Positions 1 to 5,883 of a stretch of DNA of 37,771 nt are shown here, piece after piece (the first letter of the stretch is position 1; each line of letters begins with the position of its first letter). A program made the position numbers and the translations under genes. This DNA comes from Nitrospirota bacterium. GTDB taxonomy: Bacteria > Nitrospirota > Nitrospiria > 2-01-FULL-66-17. Location: positions 1 through 37,771 of the forward strand of contig JACQCD010000062.1 in the NCBI GenBank assembly GCA_016201825.1, given 5' to 3'. The notes under the pieces were generated by a model. That model was not told the DNA's origin, ran no database searches, and saw nothing but the letters and a program-made list of their open reading frames with translations.

Positions 1-99
1 AACCGCACACGCCGTCATTCCACCCTCGGCTACAAGTCACCCATCCAGTTTATGGAGTCCTGGATCAGTGATCAGCATGAGGAAAAACTGGTAGCATGA
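1..99 (+). mobile_element. IS3-family transposase (OrfB), C-terminal end only
   Basis: The first 32 codons are open from base 1 to a TGA at 97-99 and encode the typical end of an IS3-family integrase-type transposase. They read NRTRRHSTLGYKSPIQF followed by a short charged tail ending EEKLVA. The HSTLGYKSP signature lies just after the last catalytic glutamate of the DDE domain in this family. The catalytic residues themselves would lie left of the window. The IS right end should be shortly downstream; AACCTCA ending near 138 is a possible terminus, but this cannot be proven without the left end. The gene is probably intact beyond the edge. Confidence 0.85.
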
Positions 100-124
100 A
101 ACTGGCCCGCTGGAAGACGAAAAA

Positions 125-145
125 CAGGGGGAACCTCACCCCCTG
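125..145. repeat. GC-rich stem-loop behind the IS3 transposase
   Basis: CAGGGGG at 125-131 is perfectly complementary to CCCCCTG at 139-145, with a 7-base loop. It lies 25 bases after the transposase stop. No T-run follows, so it is not a standard intrinsic terminator. It may be part of the IS terminal sequence or block read-through across the element boundary. Confidence 0.5.
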
Positions 146-225
146 ATGAAAGACAAAAGCTATATATTTCAGTGCATCGCCTGGCCTACTCCTCAGAATG
201 GTTTTTGAAACACCAGAATCGTGGC

Positions 226-253
226 GTGTCGCCTTCCATCCAAAATCACGACA
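226..253 (+). repeat. Diverged direct repeat, left copy
   Basis: This 28-base segment beginning GTGTCGCCTTCC matches 1187-1214 at about 24 of 28 positions in the same orientation. The two copies flank the AT-rich gene at 427-1098. A CAATTG-containing motif also recurs in both flanks (about 328-339 and 1131-1143). The duplication suggests the gene sits in a mobile or duplicated segment. It could also be two remnants of one older sequence. Confidence 0.45.
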
Positions 254-426
254 CGCACCACCTTTTCCCATCTCCGTACCCCATATGGTTGTCTTACCCG
301 TGGTTAGCTCCGTCGACGGGAATGCCCAATTGACACGTACTGCCATTTCGTGCTGGGATAGCGGCTCTTTCCGTATAAAACCCTGTTCGGCCAGAGACAG
401 ATTCCTAAATTAAAGAGGAGGCCATA

Positions 427-1098
427 GTGGGATTTTTCAAGACTCCTAAAGAGCAATTCGAGGCCTTCATGGTAGCAAATAATTATGTTTCTGCGGTCCA
501 GTTAGTCTACCAACAGAAGTTGACCGATATGGAGTTTGTTGTTAAAGGGGTAGAGTCGGCTTGGAAGAACTTAAAAGAAAAGAACGAACTCGGACAGGCC
601 GATCAACTTTTATATTTATTCGACAAATATTTGGTCCCCACTCAGGATGGTCGCCTTGTCCCCAAGGTTAAAGCTCCCGAGGTTACAGCTCCCGAGAAAG
701 CTGCAATTGCAAAGGATCGTCCAGAGCTTGTCGTGTTGGTGGTTTTTGTAACCATGTTGTGGGCCCTAAGTACAGCTACTTCCGCGCTGATACATGTTGA
801 TCGCTACGGGAATGTTCGGTATTCATGGGACTACCGATTTGTTTTGGCAGTCATTGGCATTGTTTTGGCCGTTTATGTTTATAAAGGCAAAAATTGGGCA
901 AGGGATATAATTTGTGTGGGTTGGATATTGTATTTTGCAATAGGCCACACGTTTTTGTTATTTTTGTCATTCCCTGTCGGCTTAACTCTGTTTATACTTG
1001 TAGCGTTATTCCCCCTTCTTTTATTCACTAAAAAGGCAAGTTTATTTTTTAAACGAATACCGGAGAATAAAGGGACAGACGCGCAGTCCCTGAACTAA
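427..1098 (+). CDS. Hypothetical four-helix membrane protein, AT-rich
   Basis: A 223-residue protein of unknown function. The GTG start is supported by a strong Shine-Dalgarno AGGAGG at 416-421, five bases upstream. Residues 1-90 are soluble and mostly helical. They are followed by about four hydrophobic segments (near 97-120, 137-153, 159-176 and 180-201) and a short basic and polar tail. The soluble N-terminal part followed by a small membrane domain resembles no family I can name. The gene is clearly richer in A and T, with AT-ending codons, than the rest of the window. It lies next to an IS end and between diverged direct repeats, so recent acquisition is likely. A TATAAA at 374-379 could be its -10 box, but I see no good -35. 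Confidence 0.8.
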   Translation: MGFFKTPKEQFEAFMVANNYVSAVQLVYQQKLTDMEFVVKGVESAWKNLKEKNELGQADQLLYLFDKYLVPTQDGRLVPKVKAPEVTAPEKAAIAKDRPELVVLVVFVTMLWALSTATSALIHVDRYGNVRYSWDYRFVLAVIGIVLAVYVYKGKNWARDIICVGWILYFAIGHTFLLFLSFPVGLTLFILVALFPLLLFTKKASLFFKRIPENKGTDAQSLN

Positions 1099-1186
1099 GT
1101 TAGTCCTCTCCCAAATTAATCATGAGGAGCCAATTGGAAACGTTCCTTTAACTACGTTAATGTTCGTCGAATATACATCGACGGAT

Positions 1187-1214
1187 GTGTCGCCTTCCGT
1201 CCCCAAAGACGACA
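1187..1214 (+). repeat. Diverged direct repeat, right copy
   Basis: Partner of 226-253. The first 12 bases, GTGTCGCCTTCC, are identical, and the following 16 match at about 12 positions. See the left copy for interpretation. Confidence 0.45.
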
Positions 1215-1275
1215 ATTCACCTATTCGGTTTCCGAAATCCCCTGTCTTTGTGGTGTCGACAAAAAGGATTGAAAG

Positions 1276-1360
1276 AATATTGGGGTCAGTGGCCATGTGG
1301 CTGCGCCACCCCCGAAGACGATGGACCAATATTGGGGTCAGGGACCAATATTGGGGTCAG
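1276..1360 (+). repeat. Three AATATTGGGGTCAG motifs, two in a perfect 19-bp tandem
   Basis: The 14-base motif AATATTGGGGTCAG occurs at 1276-1289, 1328-1341 and 1347-1360. The last two are part of a perfect head-to-tail duplication of the 19-mer GGACCAATATTGGGGTCAG (1323-1341 and 1342-1360). GGACCAATATTGG contains the near-palindrome CCAATATTGG. The same GGGGTCAG core occurs again at 3731-3738. GGGGTCAGG-type sequences are common next to IS200-like/REP-associated transposase genes, but no such gene is present here, so that link is an inference. Confidence 0.7.
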
Positions 1361-1683
1361 AGAACAATTTCTCGAATGACGAACCCGTCTCGGTAGAGAA
1401 AAACGACCGGATCGTGATGGGCTCAGCCGAAGGCAACTGAGCCGAGCGGCCGTCGGGGCACGCGATCGAATAGACGGTTCTGGCGTCGGCGGCGACACTC
1501 AGGACGCTGGCCACCCCCGTTGGGATCCGTGCGAAAACACAGATCGAGAAGCCGTGGCCCTGAACCGATAGGCCCCCTGGTACCGCTCTGTTTGTTCGGT
1601 ACTACGGACGGTGAGGATGGGAGGTGGGCACGGCTTGTATGATCAAGGAAGTAACAGCAGGTAATCACGCGGCCTGCCCCCGC

Positions 1684-1713
1684 TTGACATAGGTAGCTTC
1701 CGAGAGCTACGTT
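1684..1713 (+). promoter_or_regulatory. vapBC promoter with overlapping inverted-repeat operator
   Basis: A consensus -35 TTGACA (1684-1689) is followed after 18 bases by TACGTT (1708-1713) as a -10. A perfect inverted repeat, GTAGCT (1693-1698) and AGCTAC (1705-1710) with a 6-base spacer, fills the space between the boxes and overlaps the -10. This is where a self-repressing antitoxin would bind. Transcription would begin at about 1719-1721, on the antitoxin ATG (1720). This implies a leaderless or almost leaderless mRNA, which fits the lack of a Shine-Dalgarno. Confidence 0.6.
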
Positions 1714-1719
1714 AGTGCT

Positions 1720-2010
1720 ATGCGTGCCGTCGGATTAAAGGTCCTGAAAAATCGACTCAGTGAATACGTTCGGCTGGCTGCAGGCGGAGAGGAGATCTTG
1801 GTCACCGACCGTGACCGCGTCGTCGCAGAGCTCGTTCCGCCTCGGCCCGGCAGGAGCGACATGCTGACCGATGCTTTACTGGCCGAGGCCATGCGCAAGG
1901 GGTGGCTCACGGCGCCCACCCTGGTGGCCGAAGGCCCGCCGCCTCGGGCTCCGGTGGCGCGGTTGCGCGATCTCCTCACTGAACTCGCGAAGGACCGCGA
2001 GGACCGTTGA
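1720..2010 (+). CDS. vapB: Phd/YefM-type antitoxin of a PIN-toxin pair
   Basis: A 96-residue antitoxin. Residues 1-45 show the Phd/YefM DNA-binding fold signature: a start like MRAVGLKVLKNRLSEYV, then GEEILVTDRDRVVAEL. The C-terminal half (about 50-96) would be the toxin-neutralising tail and ends in a charged helix. The family binds its own promoter and masks a PIN-domain ribonuclease. The inverted repeat just upstream is the likely operator. Its TGA overlaps the TTG start of the toxin gene by three bases, so the two are translationally coupled. The symbol vapB is used for the role; the fold is Phd-type rather than AbrB-type. Confidence 0.88.
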   Translation: MRAVGLKVLKNRLSEYVRLAAGGEEILVTDRDRVVAELVPPRPGRSDMLTDALLAEAMRKGWLTAPTLVAEGPPPRAPVARLRDLLTELAKDREDR

Positions 2011-2402
2011 TTTATCTCGACACGTCCGTTGCGCTCGCTCAACTCCTGGCCGAGGACCGGTATCCGCCTGACGCGTTGTGGAATGAGCCGCTCGTTTCCA
2101 GCCGTTTGTTGGAATACGAGGTCTGGACCAGAATCCACTCAAGAAATCTCGGTCCCTCCCACGCCGACTATACACGACAACTCTTGAATCGCATCGCGTT
2201 CCTCGAGCTGGCCCCACCGGTTCTGGCCAGAGCACTTGAGCCGTTCCCGCTCGCCGTTCGGACCTTCGATGCCCTCCACTTGGCCTCGATCATCTTTTTG
2301 CGTGACCAGCACCAGGATGTCTCGCTCGCCAGCTACGACGAACGACTTGGGGCGGCGGCCACGCGGTTGGGCATTCCGCTCTCACCGCACACCGCGCCGT
2401 AA
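2007..2402 (+). CDS. vapC: PIN-domain ribonuclease toxin (VapC-type)
   Basis: A 131-residue PIN-domain protein, probably a Mg-dependent endoribonuclease that is toxic when free of its antitoxin. The acidic metal-binding residues are in place: D5 in YLDTS, E36/E38 in the LLEYEVW segment, D88 in RTFDALHLA and D111 in SYDERL. The length is normal for VapC. The start is TTG at 2007-2009 inside the antitoxin stop, giving a TTGA overlap and tight coupling. The target RNA cannot be read from the sequence. It is intact, unlike the next vapC-like fragment. Confidence 0.88.
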   Translation: MIYLDTSVALAQLLAEDRYPPDALWNEPLVSSRLLEYEVWTRIHSRNLGPSHADYTRQLLNRIAFLELAPPVLARALEPFPLAVRTFDALHLASIIFLRDQHQDVSLASYDERLGAAATRLGIPLSPHTAP

Positions 2403-2435
2403 CGTCGCCCAGAAGTTGTTGGTGGCAAGTTCGTT

Positions 2436-2675
2436 GTGGTGAAGACCAAGGCTGTGGGGCACCTGGATTTCCCGGTGTTTCACCCTGATGGCGTCTTGAC
2501 GTTTCTCCACGCGGCCGAGATCTATCGCGCGTGCCGCAAGCGGGGACGCGCCATTCGCAGCACGATCGACTGCGTGATTGCGGCGATCGCCCTCGAATAT
2601 GAATTAACGGTGCTCCACAACGACCGCGATTTCGAACACATCGCCGCGTGTACCCGGCTCCGGCTTTTTCAGTAG
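2436..2675 (+). pseudogene. Truncated second VapC (C-terminal half of a PIN domain)
   Basis: About 79 codons encode the C-terminal half of a different PIN-domain toxin. RACRKRGRAIRSTIDCVIAA and LHNDRDFEHIA are the typical VapC second half, with acidic residues near 45, 63 and 65. The N-terminal strand with the first catalytic aspartate is missing, and no antitoxin gene is present. The upstream 33 bases after the intact vapC do not restore it in another frame. It is best read as a remnant left by deletion or by replacement with the neighbouring vapBC. It could only be functional if it acts as a bare fragment, which is unlikely. Confidence 0.75.
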
Positions 2676-2709
2676 GCGTCACGCGACGCTGATCCGGGGT
2701 CCGGTCGAT

Positions 2710-3369
2710 TTATAAGATCAGCCGCTCACCCAATTCCCGGAGGTCGCGCACGAAGTCCTCGGGTTTGGGCGGCTCGATCCAGCGAACAGCCTCCCAGTCG
2801 GCGCGCGTGGCGGAGCACAACACTCTCGCCAAATCGGCCGGAAACAGACCCGCGGCCTTACTGTGGGCATCGGTCAGCGCGCGGTCGAGCGGCAAGCCCA
2901 TCAGGCGGCAGAATCCCCAGATGTCGGCCAAGTCCTTCGGTTCTTGACGGTCGATGGCGGCCGTCACCTTGTTCGCGAGAATATTTTCCGGGCTGTCCAT
3001 CCGCCCCAGGAGCGGATGGGTACGGATCTCTCCGAGATGCGACGGGACGTCGTTGATCAATTCAATCTTGAGGACAACGTCAGTTGCGACGAGGGACAGG
3101 CGGGCGAACTGGGCGTCTTTTTGGATGACGTCGATCCGCCAATTCGACGAGTCGGCGAGGGCGTGGACGATTCGATCGGTCCACAGGCCGAATCGTGGGT
3201 CGTCGTTGACGAACAGATCCAAGTCATCCGAGAACCGATGGTGAAGATAGCCGCGGGACGAGGCGGTTCCACCCGTGAGGTAGTAGAAGGCGGTCTCGAC
3301 GGTGTTGATGACCTTCAAGCCCCGATCCTGCAGCGGATAGAGGGTGTCGAAGTAGAAGGCCCGATCCAT
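2710..3369 (-). CDS. AbiEii/AbiGii-type nucleotidyltransferase toxin
   Basis: A 219-residue member of the AbiEii/AbiGii (PF08843-like) nucleotidyltransferase toxins. The active-site block is visible: GGTA near 33-36, then RFSDDLDLF near 45-53 with the two metal-binding aspartates D49 and D51. A conserved K-x(6)-R-x(4)-D pattern follows near 134-146 (NKVTAAIDRQEPKDLADI). Related toxins of the MenT/AbiEii class add nucleotides to tRNA or block growth during phage infection. Which activity this one has is not visible. Its ATG follows directly on the stop codon of the upstream small gene (TAG then ATG), so the two form one operon. It is convergent with the vapC remnant. Confidence 0.85.
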   Translation of the reverse strand: MDRAFYFDTLYPLQDRGLKVINTVETAFYYLTGGTASSRGYLHHRFSDDLDLFVNDDPRFGLWTDRIVHALADSSNWRIDVIQKDAQFARLSLVATDVVLKIELINDVPSHLGEIRTHPLLGRMDSPENILANKVTAAIDRQEPKDLADIWGFCRLMGLPLDRALTDAHSKAAGLFPADLARVLCSATRADWEAVRWIEPPKPEDFVRDLRELGERLIL

Positions 3370-3651
3370 CTACAGCTTTTCGGGGTGATGCGCCGTCAGC
3401 CACTCGACCAAGAAGTCGAACCCACGGCGACGGCCCGGCGAGCGAACCCGTTTACGCACGAGGGGCCAGCGTTCAACGAGGCCCCGGTACCCAAGCAGTC
3501 GGATGATCTCGCGATAGGGCGCGTACTCCAACAGGCGAGCGGTTGCCCACTCTTGGTCCAACCGTCCGAGCGTCGCACGCCCCGACAACAAGTCGGCGAA
3601 CTGGACCTCGTCGAGCTCATAGTCCCACAGGTATGTCGGTCTCCGCAGCAT
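3370..3651 (-). CDS. Small partner (probable antitoxin) of the AbiEii-type toxin
   Basis: A 93-residue acidic and aromatic protein encoded directly upstream of the nucleotidyltransferase with no intergenic base. The pattern YLWDYELDEVQ, then a repeat of hydrophobic helices (ATARLLEYAPYREIIRLLG) and a basic C-terminus, resembles the small DUF6922-like proteins often paired with AbiEii toxins. It lacks the winged-helix length of the classical AbiEi antitoxin (around 190 residues or more). Antitoxin function is inferred from position and size. It could instead be an accessory or regulatory factor. Confidence 0.7.
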   Translation of the reverse strand: MLRRPTYLWDYELDEVQFADLLSGRATLGRLDQEWATARLLEYAPYREIIRLLGYRGLVERWPLVRKRVRSPGRRRGFDFLVEWLTAHHPEKL

Positions 3652-3978
3652 GGTTGCTCCGGATCGAATTGTAACGTCTTTCTGGAGATAAATCGAGACG
3701 CGGCTGAGCCGAGATTCCTTGTGGCGCGACGGGGTCAGGCATTGACTTATTGACTTCCACAGTAACGGAAGGTTCGATGGCCCCTCCTCGCGGTTTCCGT
3801 CTCTCTTCTGACTTCGATCATTGCGTTACGCCGTGGGCCTCAGGACCGGTCAACTGGGCCGCTCGCAATCTCTTCCCCGATGCGTGCTTGCTGTCCGGAA
3901 ACTCCGAGGTGGTGCCGGGCGGTTTCTTTTTGCGATCAGCTCGGCTACCATGCAACCCATCATCTGGAATCCCGCACC
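3652..3978. other. Divergent intergenic region with a GGGGTCAG motif
   Basis: No gene was found in these 327 bases between the toxin operon and ydiK. GGGGTCAG at 3731-3738, followed by CATTGACTTATTGACTT, repeats the motif seen three times at 1276-1360. It marks the right side of the toxin island. Open frames here lack coding character and do not match the YdiK N-terminus. Confidence 0.6.
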
Positions 3979-5070
3979 ATGCGTGACGTCCCACGCGACC
4001 TCCCCCGCGACATGCTCGCGGTCCTCTTCATCGGCGCGCTGATCGGCGCGTCGTTTTGGATTCTGCGACCGTTCCTCGGGGCGATCGTCTGGGCGACCAC
4101 GATCGTGGTGGCGACCTGGCCGGCCATGCTCGCGGTGCAGGCGCGCCTGTGGGGCAAGCGGTCGCTGGCTGTGACGGTGATGACGCTGGTGTTGCTGTTG
4201 GTCTTGATCCTCCCATTTCTGGCCGTGATCGGCACGATCGTCGCGAACGTCGATACGATCGTGGAGTGGGCGCGATCGCTGGCGACCGAGACCTTACCGC
4301 CGCCACCGGCGTGGCTGCACCAACTTCCGCTGGTCGGTGAACAGGCCTCTCGGGCCTGGGAGCAGATCGCGGCCAAAGGGATCCAGGAACTCGCCGCCAA
4401 GGCCGCTCCCTATGCCGGGGACGTCACGAGATGGTTCGTCGCCCAGGTCGGCAGCCTGGGTGTGGTCTTCGCGCATTCCCTGCTCACCATCGTCATCGCG
4501 GCGATCTTGTACGCGCAGGGCGAGACGGCCGCGGACGGCGTGCGACGGTTCGCGGGGCGGCTCGCCGGCGTGCCCGGGGAGGCGGTCGTGCGGCTTGCGG
4601 CACAAGCCATCCGAGGCGTGGCGCTCGGGGTCGTCGTCACCGCGATGGTCCAGTCGGCGCTGGGCGGCATCGGCCTCGCGGTCGCCGGGGTGCCCTTCGC
4701 CGGGGTGCTGACGGCTGTGATGTTTCTATTGGCCGTGGCCCAGGTTGGGGCCGTGCCGGTGCTCGTGCCCGCGGTGATCTGGCTCTACTGGATCGACGAT
4801 GTGGCGTGGGGCACGTTTCTGCTCATCGTGACCATCGTGGTCGGCACGCTCGACAACATCTTGCGCCCGCTCTTGATCAAAAAAGGCGTGGATCTCCCCT
4901 TGCTCCTGGTTTTTGCCGGTGTGGTCGGCGGTCTGATCGCGTTCGGACTCATCGGCATCTTCGTCGGCCCGGTGGTGCTCGCCGTGGCATATTCGCTGCT
5001 CGATGCGTGGGTGCGCGACGGGCAGGAGACTCGGTCGCCGTCCGGAGGGCGGGAGCCGTCGCCGAAGTAG
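3979..5070 (+). CDS. ydiK: AI-2E family transporter / YdiK-type permease
   Basis: A 363-residue inner-membrane protein of the AI-2E (PF01594) permease family. It is close in layout and sequence to E. coli YdiK. Shared blocks include the N-terminal RDVPRD..LAVLFI, FWILRPF, ATWPAML, KRSLAVTVMTL, LAAQAIRGVALGVVVTA, QSALGGIGLAVAGVP, WLYW and VGTLDNILRPLLIKKGVDLP. Around eight transmembrane helices are expected. The ATG at 3979 aligns with the YdiK N-terminus. A longer in-frame reading to 3880 adds 33 residues without membrane-protein character and was not used. Family members have been linked to autoinducer-2 export, Na+/H+ exchange or unknown substrates; the substrate here is not known. It is a single gene. 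Confidence 0.9.
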   Translation: MRDVPRDLPRDMLAVLFIGALIGASFWILRPFLGAIVWATTIVVATWPAMLAVQARLWGKRSLAVTVMTLVLLLVLILPFLAVIGTIVANVDTIVEWARSLATETLPPPPAWLHQLPLVGEQASRAWEQIAAKGIQELAAKAAPYAGDVTRWFVAQVGSLGVVFAHSLLTIVIAAILYAQGETAADGVRRFAGRLAGVPGEAVVRLAAQAIRGVALGVVVTAMVQSALGGIGLAVAGVPFAGVLTAVMFLLAVAQVGAVPVLVPAVIWLYWIDDVAWGTFLLIVTIVVGTLDNILRPLLIKKGVDLPLLLVFAGVVGGLIAFGLIGIFVGPVVLAVAYSLLDAWVRDGQETRSPSGGREPSPK

Positions 5071-5130
5071 CGACCGGAATAGAGGTCACCGTATGCTGAC
5101 AGAAGCGCAAGTCAGACACTTCGAGTGAAG

Positions 5131-5166
5131 GTTTGGGGGCAGGTCTCGGCGGGCTGTTGCCCAAAC
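5131..5166. other. Stem-loop downstream of ydiK
   Basis: GTTTGGG (5131-5137) pairs with CCCAAAC (5160-5166), and a second CAG/CTG pairing lies inside. It lies 60 bases after the ydiK stop and ahead of the next gene. No T-run follows. It could be a weak terminator or a 5' leader structure of the small membrane-protein gene. Confidence 0.3.
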
Positions 5167-5206
5167 AGACGCCGGCGGAATAACCGCTAGACCCTGATTC
5201 TATTCA

Positions 5207-5220
5207 GATGTTCGAACATC
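5207..5220. promoter_or_regulatory. 14-base perfect palindrome over a start codon
   Basis: GATGTTCGAACATC is a perfect palindrome and contains the ATG at 5208-5210. A repressor bound here would block transcription or translation of the small membrane protein. It could equally be chance, because the MFEHH codons impose part of it. Confidence 0.3.
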
Positions 5221-5561
5221 ACAAAACTCCGTTGCTGTCCAGGCGAGCTTTTTTCGCCCGGTTAGCTCGCAGCGCCGGTATTGGCTTCTTGATCATTGCG
5301 GTCTCCTTGGGTACGGGGGTCATCGGGTATCACTACTTTGAGAGCCTGCCGTGGATCGATGCATTCGCAAACGCCGCAATGATCTTATCCGGCATGGGCC
5401 CGTTGACGACGCTTCAAACAGAGTCTGGAAAATTGTTTGCCGGGTGTTATGCCCTGTTTAGTGGATTGGCCTTCATCGTGATTATAGGGATCGTGTTTGC
5501 CCCGGTGGTCCACCGTTTCCTCCACAAATTTCATCTGGAATCCGAGTCGAAAAAACGATGA
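5208..5561 (+). CDS. Small membrane protein with two helices and a possible pore loop
   Basis: A 117-residue protein with a basic N-terminus (LSRRAFFARLARSAG), a first helix at about 25-43, a re-entrant-looking segment (about 51-68, ANAAMILSGMGPL), a second helix at about 79-101, and a charged tail ending in a KKR-type cluster. The layout of helix, short pore-like helix with GMG, then helix recalls two-TM ion channels. The canonical TVGYG filter is absent, so channel function is only a suggestion. Similar short proteins are widespread and usually annotated hypothetical. The ATG is embedded in a 14-base palindrome (5207-5220). Base composition is more AT-rich than its neighbours. Confidence 0.75.
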   Translation: MFEHHKTPLLSRRAFFARLARSAGIGFLIIAVSLGTGVIGYHYFESLPWIDAFANAAMILSGMGPLTTLQTESGKLFAGCYALFSGLAFIVIIGIVFAPVVHRFLHKFHLESESKKR

Positions 5562-5883
5562 TGATGTCTATGATGGCCCACGACGCCGTTTTTACCTAGT
5601 TGGAGCGGGAGTCCTGCAGAGATCGGGTGTCGCTCCCCGCCGTGAGGACGGTTCCTCCAACGCACTACCCGTTCGAGCCAGTTGGGGACGTTGTTCAATT
5701 GTTCAAAGTTCGTCGGCGGTTTCGGAGATCTCTCAGTTGACACATGGCGGGAACGGAGTGACCCCTCGTTGGGATCAACCGGGGGGCACTATTCAGTCGC
5801 TCGCTCATCGGCCTGAAAAAGGAGAAAACACGCCCTGTCTGTGCTGGCTCCGCCAATCACTCTTAAAAGACCGAGCAACGTCC
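5562..5883. other. Intergenic region between convergent genes, no gene seen
   Basis: About 320 bases between the small membrane protein gene and the 3' end of the SagB-type gene. Open frames on both strands lack starts with ribosome binding sites and show no family signature. No clear terminator hairpin with a T-run was found. Confidence 0.5.

Larger units (their letters stand above)
1099..1719. other. Gene-poor stretch with repeats
   Basis: No convincing gene was found in these 620 bases. The segment contains the right copy of the diverged direct repeat (1187-1214), three AATATTGGGGTCAG motifs (1276-1360) and the vapBC promoter at its end. On the minus strand, about 1380-1560 reads open in one frame with GC-rich third positions. 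It has no start, no context and no recognisable motif, so it is at most a decayed coding remnant. Confidence 0.6.

Noticed and set aside
65-346. Minus-strand open frame of 93 residues beside the IS3 end
   Set aside because: It runs through the transposase 3' end and the intergenic hairpin, has no ribosome binding site and no recognisable motif.
1380-1560. Minus-strand stretch with GC-rich third positions
   Set aside because: No start codon, no homology that I can recognise and overlap with repeats; at most a decayed remnant.
2676-2690. GCGTC/GACGC short inverted repeat between the convergent toxin genes
   Set aside because: A five-base stem without a T-run is too weak to call a terminator.
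2863-3753. Plus-strand open frame of 296 residues
   Set aside because: It is the antisense of the AbiEii toxin operon, whose motifs are clear on the minus strand.
3880-3978. N-terminal extension of the YdiK-type permease
   Set aside because: The extra 33 residues are rich in Cys/Arg/His and unlike a permease start; ATG 3979 matches the YdiK N-terminus.
5548-5599. AAAAAACG ... CGTTTTT complementarity after the small membrane protein gene
   Set aside because: The loop of about 30 bases and the weak stem make an intrinsic terminator unlikely.
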